Source: Promerops cafer (Eukaryota > Chordata > Aves > Passeriformes > Nectariniidae). Taken from it: 64,000 nucleotides of DNA. The stretch's first letter is position 1; the number at the start of each line of letters is the position of its first letter. The stretch covers positions 2,571 through 66,570 of the forward strand of contig VZSE01005880.1 of the NCBI GenBank assembly GCA_013398275.1, read 5' to 3'. The notes below the pieces were generated by a model that saw nothing but the letters and a program-made list of their open reading frames with translations, ran no database searches and had not been told where the DNA came from. A program made the translations under genes and the position numbers. Shown here in pieces: positions 25,801 to 45,000 of this stretch.

Positions 25801-28800
25801 CGATGTGGACAGAGTGAATATATGGCTGTGGTGCTCCTTACAATCCTGGGCAGAAATGGTAGGAAAATTCCAGGAAGCTTCAATGGCCACTTGGTCCTGG
25901 GGCATGAGGGAGGGAAGGGCCAGGCCTCATAAGGTATTTAGTTGTTAACTGGCCCTGGCTGCTCATGGGCAGGAGGGGGTCTCTTCCAGCTTCCTGAGAG
26001 TCAAACTGCTCTGATACTGGGCCACGTAGCAGAATTGAAAATGAACCCCTCCATTTCTTCATAAACCTCTGGCACACTCTGTAAAGAAAATGTGCATGTC
26101 TCAAAGTTGGAGACAAAAACTAAACTGAAAGAGTGTGCTAAGCTCAGGATTACAGACTGAATGTATCACAGCAGGGTTGGTGTTTCTACGTTTCTGGCAG
26201 TTTAGGAACAAAGGGCCTGTGCTCTGGCTAGTCTAGCAAGCATCCTCTGACCTTTTCATGTTCAGTCAGGAGAAAGGATGCATCCAGAGGCACTGACATG
26301 TACTCTTCCAAGGACTGTGTGAGTTCCAAGGGGAACCTGTCTGCAATTGCAATCCTGAGGGGTAAAAAAAAACCATGCTGAGGACAAGGTGTTAGAAACA
26401 AAGTTGGCTGTGAGAAGGCACAGGAATGTAGCTGGGCCGTGAAAGTGTCAGTGTGACACTGCTGGATGCAGTTCATTGCAGTTCATGTTTATTTTTTAAT
26501 CAAGAAAATTGTACATGCAGTGTGACTCTCACAGTGTTCTGTTAAAGCCCTTAGAAATGCTGGGATCAGGCTGTCCATCTAACCTTTTTCTTGGATGTGT
26601 GCTGTACACCTGCCTCCTTCTGTCCTGTAGTCCCAATGTACTCGTGTGCCAAAACAGACAATGCTCACTTGTTGTTCACCACATGACTCTCTTCTGTTCA
26701 AGCCCTTGCCTGAAGGCAAAGGTTTTAATTTTGGCAGCCTTTCTTATGGTGCTTGTCTGAGTGTGTTGTAAACAAAAGAGAAATCACTTTGCTAGCAGGT
26801 TTCTGAAATGGAGGGCAGGATGCTGTCCCTGTTTTATAGACTGTGATTTCAGGTATGTAAGGCTCAGGTCCAAGGACTTATTAGAGTACCTTTGAAACAC
26901 CTTTTACTTAAAAAATAACTTTGGGACTGCAAACCTGATTTTGATTTTTACTTTTTTCCTTGAGTACTAAGAGAACAAGGTGTTATATGACTTCAAATGC
27001 AGACCTGTGGAGTACCTGGCTGTATTTGAGTGCACGGCATCTCTGCAAGTGAAAGCTAGAGATTCACTCAAAAAATGGGAAGCACAGACTAGTGAAGGCA
27101 AATGCAAAACTGAGGTACTGAAGGTTGCCTGGGTGTGTGTTAAAATTTCCTGAAAGTGTCTTAGGTATTTAGCTGAGAGATCACACTCAGTGCTTCTCTG
27201 AGTCCCTGACTCTCTTGCCTGCCAATTTCAGCTTTTCTAGCAGATCTACAGAGAGAGGCCTCCCTTGTTTTGCCTATAGTGGCTCACATCAGAGTGGGTC
27301 CAGCCTGTGCTCTTGGGAAAATGCAATCTTATTGGAAAAATGGCTTGTGCTGGTGTAATCAAAGGGTGTTACCAAGCCTATGGATTAGAGGTCAGCACTG
27401 AGCAAAAGCCTGGAAATCTGTGCACTCCTGAGCTTTTTTTTTTTTTTTTTTGCAAACTTGCTGTTTTAATATGATTGTATGTGCTACTTATATAAAGTTG
27501 GCACTTTGAATTCCAGGGAAGAAAGGATTAGGAGTACAGTTTTTAAACCAGAGGCAGAATGAATTGATATCCAAAAATTTCTAAATAACCAGTTTTGTAT
27601 GAGAAGGTAGAGAGGTTTTAGTTTACGTATTGAACTCTTGGAATAATAAAGAGCAAATATTTTTCTTAGTGACATCTTAGCTGAGAAGTCCATAGCTTTG
27701 ATCATAAGGGATGTACGTCTCTAGTCTTTGCTTTTTCTTTAATGAGCTATAAAAATAGTAATCCTTGCTCTTGTTTAAAATGCTGCTTCATATGTACTAC
27801 TTTTATAATCAGGAAATGTAAGTGCATGGATCATACTTTTAATGAATGTAGTGCATTATAATCTGAAATCTGATGTCATTCGTTTGTTCTAGATACATAT
27901 TTCTCAACAACACATGCAAATTGTGTCCATATTGAAATTGAGTTTAGTCAGCAGTTACAGGTGAAATTTGATTAGATACTGTGACATGTTGGATGTGGCC
28001 TAAGTTCTTAACTCAGATGTCTGCAGCCTTTGCAAATGAACTGGCACCCTCTGACACTGGGCTGTCTTGCTGATCATTGGCTCAGGTGGCTCCACAGCCT
28101 TGTCCTGAGGTAAGTGCAAGGAGGGAGCACTGCTCAGCAGGAGAGGGCCACTGGCTGCAGGTGACGGGCAGCACCTCTGTGTGTCATGTGCAGCTGGAAG
28201 TGCTCTGTGGTGCTGAGGAAGCAGCAGGGAGCCACAGCAAGGGAAGGGGTGGTGGGAGCCCACTTGAAATGGGGGGAAATTCAGATCACCTTTCCCTCCC
28301 TGGCTTGATGGCTGGAATTGCCTGGGCCTCTCGTATGCAGCTTCTGATCTTGTGAAATGGGGGCTTCCTCTTTGCAGGTCCTTGAAGAAACCGGGTCAGT
28401 ACAGTCCCAGTGAACATTGTTTGAGAACGAAATCATGCTTCTCATTGCTGTGGGAGCCACACAAAGCTCAGTTCTTCTCCTGGGTTTTCTAGTGTCTTTT
28501 GCAAAGCTGATCACTGAATCTGCAGCTCCCTGCTAGTGATTGTTCACCAGCTTAACTAGCTCACTGGCCAGTTGGTTGGTTTTGAATTATTCTTCTGCTC
28601 CAACATTCAAATAGCAGTAATGACCCTGTAGTTATTGTTTAAGAGGAACTTTTTGTACTATTTAGCTCTTTTTTACCTTTCTGGTTGCTCTCTCCCACTC
28701 CACCATCCATGTTTATTCTCCCCCATTTTCTAAATTAAAAATCTCTTTCAAGAAGAGCATGCTGGTAAGTTCACATTTACATTTGGGGTACACTTTTCTT

Positions 28801-29311
28801 TAAGCTGTAATGGAAACAAGCCTACCTGGGTACTACTGTTCACTGAAAGTAAAGCAAAGAGCCAATGACTATTGGAGTGAATTCAGGATTCTCCTATGCA
28901 GTTCACTTTCCACCATTCATTCAAAATTTTCAAAGTGTTTCAATTCTGTCTTCTTAGAGATGAAGCGGTTCTGTTGGTACTCGGCCACATTCTTGTCTCC
29001 TTAGACATCCCAAAAAAGATCATAGCAGTTCCTCTAGAAAGCTTTTAGAGATGTTTTTCCTGTCATTACTGTTTAGCTTCAGCTGTAGCTTCTTGGAGAG
29101 AGCACCTGGCTCCTGCTTTGCCAGTGTTTCTTTGTAGGTTCTCTCCCCTCCTAATCCCAAAGCCTTTGAAGTAAACAGCTCTCGTTTGGTTACATTTGCT
29201 CTGTTACTGAAGGAAGGCTTCCCCTGTGCAAGCTCTGCCGGGCCAGCCAGCTCAGCAGCAAGTGCAAGGCAGAGGGGTTTCATGCTGTTTCACACTGATG
29301 TCTCTTTACAG
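22800..29311 (+). other. Probable large intron 1 of the TMEM178-like gene
   Basis: About 6.5 kb of ordinary AT-richer sequence with no recognisable exon. It includes a poly(T) tract near 27427-27452 and several short A- or T-rich runs. Intron status assumes that exon 1 lies in the gap at 22370-22655. Confidence 0.4.
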
Positions 29312-32174
29312 GAGTTATTCAGCGCTGCACTGCTGTGAAGTACCACTACACCTCCAGCTCTCTGCCTCGCAACTTACCCATCAACATCACCAACACCATC
29401 CGGCAGGATGAGTGGCACGCGCTCCGTAAGTAGCCCAGAGCAGGGCTCAAGAATGTTTGGGTCACTAAATGCCTTAATGCAATGCCAGCTGAGGGCTTGG
29501 AATCACCTCATCTAAGCATGGCACTGGGTTCTGAGCATAGATACAGACTGATTCGTGAGGAAGTGCAAGCGGCCAACTGTACGATTGGAAAGGGACATGG
29601 GATTTGGAGGGGCTTAAAGCTGGGAATTCAGGAATACAGACGTGTAGTGAATTGCAAGGTGTAATCGTATGCTGGATCTGGGTACAGACAGTTCCTAGCT
29701 GGCTTACAGCAAAGGTGCTGCATCACTATAGATCCTGTTCCAATTTTCTGTGTGCACACCAGTGATCTGATGCAAGCCCATGGTGACCGGTTCTTTTAGG
29801 GAACATTTCAGTTTGTCTTTGCACCAGCACCTGGACCACAAGCTGCCTCATGCCGAAGTCCTTCCCACACAGATAACTGATCTGTAGCCTGTGACTGAGA
29901 ATTATTTAATCTGTTTTTTTCCTGCTCCCGCTTCTCTCTGGTTTTTTGTTCTATTGCTCACATAATTCAACATAGCCCCTGTCATGTGAGAGTCAGTGCC
30001 AAGGAAATCCTAGTTCAGCTGAACTGGGAGGAGACAAGAGCAGCAATTTTACTATGGATGACAAAATGCTGTTCATGTCACTGGTACCCAAGCTTTTTTT
30101 TTTTTAGAGCTTGTTACTGGAGTTGTTCCCATTATACTGTATTGATCTGCTGTCTGCTTCTGTCCTCCCACTGTTCCTCTTTTCAGTTCACACTATGTGC
30201 CTCCCATGTGCTAATCCTTTAGGCCTCTCCAGTGTTTCCTCTTGCTTCTTTTTTTTTCTATTTTCAGCAGAAAATTTTCTCACCCAACAAACTCTATCTC
30301 AAGAAAGATGCCACACTAAAAAAAACAAAAAAGAAAAAAAGCCCTAAGCCCTTGCAGTACTAACATGAATTTGTGATGCACCCCTTCTGTGCCATGCTGG
30401 GGAGTATTTGGCTGGTGCTTTGGATCAGGACAGAAATGCTCTCCAGTTGCACAGTGCCCATCACAATGCAGACATTTTAGATGGATTCCCTTAGTTTCAG
30501 TGTAATGGGCAAACTATCTACCTCAAAGAAGCTCCAGGAGGAGAGGTCCATGGTTGAAGTACAAACTTTAGAACCAGTAAATCCACATCTGTCTGGATTC
30601 TGCCCTGGCTGTTCTCTCCAGGTACTGCCATCTTTATGTCTTTTGTCTTGCTTTTCTCCTCTTCCTTCAGATCTGCGGAGGATGACAGCTGGCTTCATTG
30701 GCATGGCAGTCTCCATCATCCTGTTTGGGTGGATCATTGGTGTGCTAGGCTGCTGCAAACAGCAGGAGCTCATGCAGTATGTGGCTGGGCTGCTCTTCCT
30801 AATGGGAGGTGAGAGCCTTTCAGTTGTGCACATTCAGTAAAAAGAAAAGTAACATCAGCCCACAACAACCAGGTGAAGCAGTTACTTAGTGCAGCAAAGT
30901 GTCAGCACAGTGCAGTTACTACTTCCAGCACTGGGCAGGACCTGTGCTTGCATGGGTATTGCATGTTTCTCAGTAGACCCCACAGTGTGTGGATGAGCCT
31001 TCTGCTCTAGAGAGCTGGTGTGTAGCCATGGGGACCATGTGCAGAATGAGCACAGTCCTCTGGCTTGCTCCAAGTGCTCAGCCTGTGGCTCCTGTCAGAC
31101 AGCTCAGCCCAGTTTTCCCTAGGAATCATAACAAACAAACATAAGTTAATGTAGAGCACCTTTCTGGTACTCAGAGATGCTTAGATCTTCATGTAATGAT
31201 AAAGTCCAAACCAGCCAAGCCTGGCAGGACACTGTTGCAGTGATAAGGACATGAGCTCAGTGCTTGCCAGGGGTGTTACAACTGTTGGTCCTGGGCGGGA
31301 GCAGACTTTCTGTATGACCAAAGGTTTTTCTGAACTTTGATTTTTCAACTTGAAAATGGGCAGTATAGACCTGGAGTCAGTGTACTAGGGTATATTAGAC
31401 ATACTAGAATGCCTTGTGTCTTCTTAGGCTTTTTTCCCCTCTATATAGATGTTCAGTGAATGTCTAGCAGATGACAAAAATCTGGACACACTTTGTGGGC
31501 CTAGGCTACAGCTGGCAGAAGTGTGGGTGTTCCTAGTGGAAACCATAAAGTGCTGCACTTAGCAGCCCTGGGATTCAGTAAGCTAATTACCTTTCATAGG
31601 AGAAACTGCCCAAGTACTGGCTGGAACCTGATGACATTAGACACTGGAAATAGTCTCAGGAGAATCAAAGCATGATGAACTATGACTGAGTTCAAAATTG
31701 CAATGAAAGGTTCTAATACTGGTTATTTGTGAAGCGAGGTATTCTGTAGTCCTACATATTTTCCCTTCTTTTTTTTTTCTCTGCTGTATAAGGACAGTGG
31801 CTGCAGAAAAACCCCAAGGGTAATTCTTGATTTTGAAAACTCGTGACTTTTTGAAAATACTGAGGGAAAAAACCAGCATAATTAACCTGTCTGAGGGCAG
31901 TGTAGAACCCTCTTGCTTTTCTCCTGCAGGTACTTGCTGTATCATCTCACTCTGCACATGCGTAGCTGGGATCAATTTTGAGTTATCCCGCTATCCTCGC
32001 TACGTCTATGGGCTGCCAGAGGACATCAGTCATGGCTATGGCTGGTCCATGTTCTGTGCCTGGGGGGGCTTGGGCCTTACCCTGCTGGCTGGGTTCCTCT
32101 GCACATTGGCCCCATCACTCAACACCTCCCGGGCATCCGTACAAAAACCCAGACAAGAAAATGGGGCCGTGTGA
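29312..32174 (+). CDS. TMEM178-family four-pass membrane protein, partial (exons 2-4, about 165 C-terminal aa)
   Basis: Exons 29312-29425, 30671-30808 and 31930-32174 have GT-AG borders and matching phase (each junction splits a codon after base 1). Exon 2 encodes IQRCTAVKYHY and a RQDEWHAL block, which correspond to AQRCTAIKYHF and QQDEWHLL in human TMEM178A. Exon 3 encodes LRRMTAGFIGMA and a membrane helix ending AGLLFLMGG. Exon 4 encodes the ISLCTCVAGI helix, a LPEDISHGYGWSMFCAW block and the last helix. NIT in exon 2 is a possible N-glycosylation site in the large lumenal or extracellular loop. The first membrane helix is not visible. TMEM178A is an ER protein reported to restrain store-operated calcium entry in osteoclast precursors, but whether this paralog does the same is unknown. 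It differs enough from both TMEM178A and TMEM178B that I read it as a third paralog and give no symbol. Confidence 0.85.
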
Positions 32175-33570
32175 CCCCAGAGAGAGTGAGGAGAGACTCT
32201 GGAAAGCGCAGCCTGGGCAGAGCTGTGGGTTAACACCAGGAAGAGGTGGCATGTCAGCGTGTGGAGAGCAGTGCCAGAGCTGTTGAAATGCCAGCCCATG
32301 GGACGCTGCTACGGCCTCCAGTCGCAGACACGGACATTGCAAGTAACTCCAGGTTTGAATTATTGGCAACTTGATCATTGATGGTTTAAGGGGGACAGTT
32401 CTTTCAATTTGTTTTTCTTCTGTTTACAAGGGATTAAGTCTAAGGTTGTGTCTTTTTTTGTGCTGTTTTTTGAACTGTACCTCCATGGTCCTGTTATTGT
32501 CCAGTTGTAAGGGATGTTTACGCACCAACTCTATTGCTGCAGGTCTGTGTAATTCAGACCCAATTTAGGGCAAGGAGCTAAGTGAAGTTGGCTTGAACAC
32601 TTTTGCAACAGGCATGTCTAGTGTTGGCTCAGGCCATCCTTTCCCAAAAGAACCTTGATCTAAGCCGAGGTTTAGGCCAAAGAAGTAGCCCATTCTTAGT
32701 ATTAATTTATTTGAATCAGAAACCTGTGCTATTCCATGCTGTGGATTCAGCTATTTACTCACTAATCAAACTGTTTCCAAAAGGAGCTAGCTGTAATTGA
32801 GCAGCAAGACTCCAAGAAAACTCTTAAGGACTCTGGGAAAGCAGAGGAAAGTTTTTCTCAGCTTCTTACACAATGAAGGTTACTCATTTGGCTAACTAAC
32901 ATACCCTTGTTTTAACGGGGAGATGTATGCAACATGGCAGCTTTTAACTATTCCACCAGAGGTACATTGTTCAAAATATGTCATAGTTTGAGCTGCCAGG
33001 ATCAACGTTCACTTCTGAACTAACTTGTGGGTGCAACTCCTGTTCTGTGAAAGGAAATCAGTAATTCTCCCTGAGCTCAAATAACAGTACTGCTAAAATA
33101 GCAGGTGTACAGCCCCCTCTAATATTAGTGTCCAAAGGAACCACAGTGTATTTTCCTCAGGAACGTGTGGCTTCTGCCCCTTCCAATGTCAAATGCCCTG
33201 AGCGCAGTGTATCAAGAACATGCGTGTTCTGCTGGAACAAGATCCCTCTCCAAAATGAGCACTAAGGACCTTGGTACCAGCACAAGTACTAGGGCTAACT
33301 CAGGAACATCAGCCAAAGTACTTTGGAGTGCATTTTTCTTTCATCCATCTATTCTTTTTTTCCTTCTCACATCCCCGCCCTCTCCCAAGCGTCCAAAAAC
33401 TGCACAGGTAAAGATGAGATGGCCAGCATTTGGAGATGTTTACATTGTATTTAAAATACAATACAGTGGCATGTAAGATACTTAATGCTAAAGTCAGTGT
33501 ATTTATGAAAAGTGTAATTTTTAAATGGAAGTTGTAATTCTCAACTGGCATTAAAAGTACTGAAAGACTT
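32175..33570 (+). other. Probable 3' UTR of the TMEM178-like gene
   Basis: Sequence after the stop codon with no other coding signal. The only poly(A)-like hexamer in a good position is ATTAAA at 33550-33555. PSMC3 converges from the other strand, with its poly(A) signal at 34046-34051, which leaves roughly 450 bases between the two 3' ends. Confidence 0.45.
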
Positions 33571-34045
33571 GCTCAGTGGATGAAACCTCGAATTCTTTAT
33601 GACTAATGACCCTACTGATTCCCCAGAGAGCTCACATACACATACCAGCAACAGTGTTAAAGCTTCAAGAGTTAAGTTCAAGTGACAAGGTTAAAACATC
33701 ATTCATGTGTGAATTGTGTTCACCCTTGCAAAATGAGTGTTCAAAAGTTTCAAACTCTAACAAGGCTGTAGGCTGTTCACTGGCTGCACAGGCAAGAACC
33801 AGGGATGCTGTCTGAGCTGCAGGTCATCAATGTCACAGTACACTTACTGCAGTATAGCCTCTTGGTCCTCGTGAGGAAGTATCAGAGCAGGGTTTAATCC
33901 TGTTCTAGCTGGAGGAGGGTCCAAAGGCAGCATGATGGGCACAGTGGACAGGAGGCTTTTAGCCTCCCTTACACAGATGTAGAACTACTGAGCGAGGGCG
34001 ACAGCCCCAACACATCACGGATTTGTTTGTAAAGGGAAAAAACGC

Positions 34046-34051
34046 TTTATT
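34046..34051 (-). terminator. PSMC3: PSMC3 poly(A) signal
   Basis: TTTATT on the + strand, read as AATAAA on the - strand, 80 bases after the PSMC3 stop codon. This gives a short 3' UTR typical of a housekeeping gene. Confidence 0.75.
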
Positions 34052-34130
34052 TTTTCCAGACAGAAAGTAAGTGATACAGTCCAGTCTGCTCCTGTCCTCT
34101 GCCAAGGCCACAACCTTGACTGGGCAGGGA

Positions 34131-40782
<6,652 letters not shown>

Positions 40783-40812
40783 CTTTCCGCCAGCCCGCGG
40801 GCGCGCTCACGA

Positions 40813-41020
40813 NNNNNNNNNNNNNNNNNNNNNNNNNNNNNNNNNNNNNNNNNNNNNNNNNNNNNNNNNNNNNNNNNNNNNNNNNNNNNNNNNNNNNNNN
40901 NNNNNNNNNNNNNNNNNNNNNNNNNNNNNNNNNNNNNNNNNNNNNNNNNNNNNNNNNNNNNNNNNNNNNNNNNNNNNNNNNNNNNNNNNNNNNNNNNNNN
41001 NNNNNNNNNNNNNNNNNNNN
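40813..41020. other. Assembly gap of 208 N
   Basis: A run of N between the PSMC3 first exon and the RAPSN 3' end. The sequence at 41589-41704 probably fills part of it. Confidence 0.99.
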
Positions 41021-41072
41021 CATGGCGGCGCCCGGCGCTGGAGGCAGACGCGCCGGTGTCCCGGAGAAACGC

Positions 41073-41078
41073 TTTATT
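41073..41078 (-). terminator. RAPSN: RAPSN poly(A) signal
   Basis: TTTATT on the + strand, read as AATAAA on the - strand, about 160 bases after the RAPSN stop codon in the copy at 41240-41242. It lies under 300 assembled bases from the PSMC3 start codon, and part of that distance is gap. Confidence 0.7.
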
Positions 41079-41135
41079 ACAGTCAGTGCCCGTACAGAAC
41101 AGCGGGGGGGAAGGGAGCGGGGCCAGGCCGAGAGC

Positions 41136-41490
41136 CCGAGCCGGCCCCGCGCAGGGGAGGCCGAGGATACCCCCGCCAGGCACAGCCCGAGGGGGCCCGG
41201 GAGCGGCTCCGTCAGTCCCCGGCCGAGCCCCGCGGGCGGTCAGACGTAGCCGGGCTTCACCGACAAGCGGCGGCAGTTGGGGCAGCCGCGGGTCCCGTTG
41301 GTCTGGAGGCACCTGCAACGGGAGGAGGTCGGGTCGGGGGGGCTCTCCGCGGCCGGAGGCTCCCCCCCCAGGGCGGCTCCACCGCTATTGTACACCACAA
41401 AGATGTTCCCCCTTGGCCCTCCCGCCACGGGCAGAGACTGGATCTCTTTCCCATCCCTTCCAGGGAGGCACTTCGGCAGATTCCTCTACG
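41136..41490. repeat. 355-bp false duplicate, copy 1 (contains RAPSN last exon)
   Basis: Matches 41706-42057 along its whole length except for a C run of 8 (41362-41369) against 5 (41932-41936). It ends at the single N at 41491. This copy is joined to the RAPSN poly(A) signal; the other is joined to the rest of the gene. Confidence 0.9.
41240..41312 (-). other. RAPSN: Duplicate copy of RAPSN exon 8 (assembly artefact)
   Basis: Identical to the exon at 41810-41882. It encodes the last RING-H2 ligands and the C-terminal valine, with stop at 41240-41242 and an intact acceptor. Read as an assembly duplicate, not a second functional exon. Confidence 0.85.
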
Positions 41491-41491
41491 N

Positions 41492-41588
41492 CCGTGGCCC
41501 CGCCGCCCCCGGCCCGGCCCCGGCCCCTCACCTCCGACTCATCCCACACCGACGCCATCTTTCCGCCAGCCCGCGGGCGCGCTCACGA
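41492..41588. repeat. 97-bp false duplicate, copy 2 (second copy of PSMC3 exon 1)
   Basis: Exact copy of 40716-40812, placed between single Ns at 41491 and 41705 inside the RAPSN locus. The unique 116 bases that follow (41589-41704) are probable PSMC3 upstream sequence. Confidence 0.9.
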
Positions 41589-41705
41589 CGCGGCGGGTTC
41601 GGCGCGGCAGATTCCGCACTGCGGATTCCCGGCGGCACAGGGCGGGGGCAGCGCCACGAGCGGGACGTGCGGCCGGGGGTTCCGCGCACCCTCCCCTCCG
41701 CCGGN

Positions 41706-42057
41706 CCGAGCCGGCCCCGCGCAGGGGAGGCCGAGGATACCCCCGCCAGGCACAGCCCGAGGGGGCCCGGGAGCGGCTCCGTCAGTCCCCGGCCGAGCCC
41801 CGCGGGCGGTCAGACGTAGCCGGGCTTCACCGACAAGCGGCGGCAGTTGGGGCAGCCGCGGGTCCCGTTGGTCTGGAGGCACCTGCAACGGGAGGAGGTC
41901 GGGTCGGGGGGGCTCTCCGCGGCCGGAGGCTCCCCCAGGGCGGCTCCACCGCTATTGTACACCACAAAGATGTTCCCCCTTGGCCCTCCCGCCACGGGCA
42001 GAGACTGGATCTCTTTCCCATCCCTTCCAGGGAGGCACTTCGGCAGATTCCTCTACG
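41706..42057. repeat. 352-bp false duplicate, copy 2 (contains RAPSN last exon)
   Basis: Near-exact copy of 41136-41490, starting right after the single N at 41705. It continues without a break into RAPSN intron 7, so this copy is in the correct place relative to exons 1-7. Confidence 0.9.
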
Positions 42058-45000
42058 AAAGTGTGTTCCTGTACTGCTAAAGACAAGTCCGCAGAGCTCA
42101 TCGGGCATCTCTCACTGCCCAGTAGTTTGATCCTAATTCTCGTGTCAGTGTGAGACTTTGTTATTAAATTCTTAGTTTCCAGATTAGTTTTCAGAGTGTT
42201 TTGTAACACTCGTGTTTCTTCTACAATAAAATGATGGTACAGCTAACTTCTTTCACGGCAGTAGCATGATAACAGGCTGAACAACTTCTTCAGCTCTGTG
42301 CCACTAGCCAAGGGAGAAAGTGAGGAGACTCGGGAAAAATCCCAACTGCCCCTGGGAGCAAAGAACTCATTCCCCAGGAGGAATTAAATAAGAATCTGTG
42401 AACTGGGCTGACCGCCTACAAAGTGAGGACATCAGTGAATAATCATTTAGAGGACAAGTGGGAGTGTGATGGATATGATGGCTAAGTCTCACCCTCCAGG
42501 GCTGTGAGACTTTTAACACTGCAATAGGATCCTGCAAGGCAGGATCAAGACAAAGGTAAGCAGGTAATCAAGACAAAGACCTGGGGTACAGCTGGCATAG
42601 GATTACTCTGGGCATAAGCAGCTCTTTCCTATGACTAATGTCATGACAATAATATTTAGTACATCCAGCTAATTACTTCAAGTGGAAGAAGTGGGAGCAA
42701 GGCAGTGCCTGGAGCTGGTTGTTCTTCTCCCCAATGGACTCTCCACACATGCCACAGTACAGCTCCATCTCCTCCACACATTCATGGAACTTCACTACAT
42801 GGTCACGCAATTCTTGCTGCTGCTCCTTCGTGCGATAGATCCTTTCACACAGGCAGTGGAGCTTCAGCAGGCCGAGCTGCACGTGAAGGACAGAAACATA
42901 AGGCAAGTGAACAACAGGGTGAACACAGACCAGAAACAGGAGTGGGAACGACACAGCCCCATCAGCCAGCTGGAGAAACATCAGCAGGCCTCAACACTTC
43001 TTGTCATTAACCCTTCTTTGTGTCACGGATGGTAACACCAGGTTTGACACACTCAGCAGCTCTTCCACTCATGGTTTCCCTGAGCTACCCCTGACATACA
43101 GTGTATTTCACTTTCCTTTGCCTCCAGCCAGCACACAGTTCAGCAGCTGCTCAGGGCAAAAATGTTTTTCAGGAAGAGACCTCACCCTCTAGTTCTCTGC
43201 CTGTTTCACACCCCATTTTCTCTGCTTCCCATTCTCCTTTGCCTATCCCATTGTGACTCCTCACTCACTTTCCAGACTTGCATACTGATGATTATCTGTG
43301 CAACTGCCCATAACCAAACACTTCATGACAAAGCAAATCCCAAGCACTCACTGGTTAATAGGAATGCTAATGAGCAACAACAAGCCTGGATACTTAAATG
43401 TTTGACATCTTATATTGCCTGACACAAGACTATGAAGAGTGCTGTAAAGAAGCTGTAGGAGCCTACCTTGTTCCCTAGTCCCTCTGCCAGCTCCTGTGCC
43501 TTCTCAATGCTTTCCAGAGCCTGTGAATTGAGAGCACTGGTCGTTAGTTCTCCATCAAATATATAAAAAACAGGTTTGGATGAATGCCCTATGAGAATCA
43601 TTTAAAAAAAGAGGTAAAGAAGTACAGAGTAAAATTTGGATAAACAAGCATCCCTGCAACTGGAGAATCAATAAAGCTTTTTTTTGGGAGGGCAGATTTC
43701 CTTCTCCTCCCAAAAGTTAATCCATCAGAAAAGGCTGGTTTCTGAAAGAGCACAAGTAATGCAAGAGCTACATTCCTGTTGCAGACACTCAGCGTCAATG
43801 TTGGCAGAGGCTGGTCCCCAAGCAGAGAGAATATAGATTTATTTAAACTCAGTCCCACATGCTCATTTGGGGCTAGGATGGAGCACGAGCAAAGCAAGCC
43901 TTGCCCCCATCCTACCTTGCAGGCTCAATAATTGTTGGGCAACTCCAATTTCACTTGTACCAGAGGTGAGGAAAGGGATCACCAGTACCAATACACCACA
44001 CTCATCCATTTTTTCCCTGCTGTTCATATATCCACCTTGCCTTACTTACACATGGTATGATGTAGGAGTGTTCTGCTATCCATTTTTTAAATCTGAAGGG
44101 AATATTTAGCATAGCAGCTGTCATACCAAATGAATCCCTACTTTCACCTAGATGTCACAGTGTTCCTTGCTGTTCTGATAATTAGTCTCTCTTTTCCAGA
44201 ACTATTGAGATCTGCTTCCTCTTTGTCCATGGAGAAGAAGAGGTCTCCCTTGTGATGCAGTTGTTTTCAGGAGGAACATTATAGTTTCTACCCTATAATT
44301 TGGCGTTACTGATATTGTAGGAGGAGAGGACCAGATGAGATGCAAAATGCACTGTGAATGCAGAGGAGATGGCATTAGACTTGTGGTGGCAGCAACACCC
44401 TAGAATAAGGAAATGGTAGGAGAGTGAAGCCGGAACTGAAGCCCAGCAGGAAGAATATAACTGAGAACTGTGCTTAGGAAAACTGAGTGTGTACTGGAAA
44501 CTCCTGAAATTAATGACTGTCACTAAGAATCAAAGTGAAATGTGTGGGGTAGGGGAAAAGATGTTGAGAAGTCTAGAAGAAGGTTTGTCTTGGACAGGAG
44601 TATGAGACTGCACAAGAATGAGGGCAAACAAGCTGTGAGCAGCCTGGGAGGATCTGGAATAGCATTGATTACATTACACACAAATTAAATGGACTAACTG
44701 GCCAAAGAGACTGGGAAGATGGGGGAAGCTTGGACAAAAACATGGAATCTGCAAGTGAAAATTAGCAAATTGCTTTATTAAGTAACTGATACAGGGATGA
44801 GTAGCATGAGAAATGAAAACTGGGCCTGGCAAGTTGAAGAACAGGCTTGGGTGGATATTCAGGGATATGACATCTAAGGAGGTCACATTTGGTCAACAGA
44901 CATAAGGTCCCTGTCCCAGCAGGGCAGACTTGCCTCTAATGCCTGGAACAGAATACAAGATTCCTCCACTTTCTTCTGTGGGATTTGGTGAGATTAGAAT

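Noticed and set aside
41021..41100. CATGGCGGCG after the gap as a possible + strand gene start
   Set aside because: The frame runs antisense through the RAPSN poly(A) signal and last exon with no conserved protein, and the region is misassembled.
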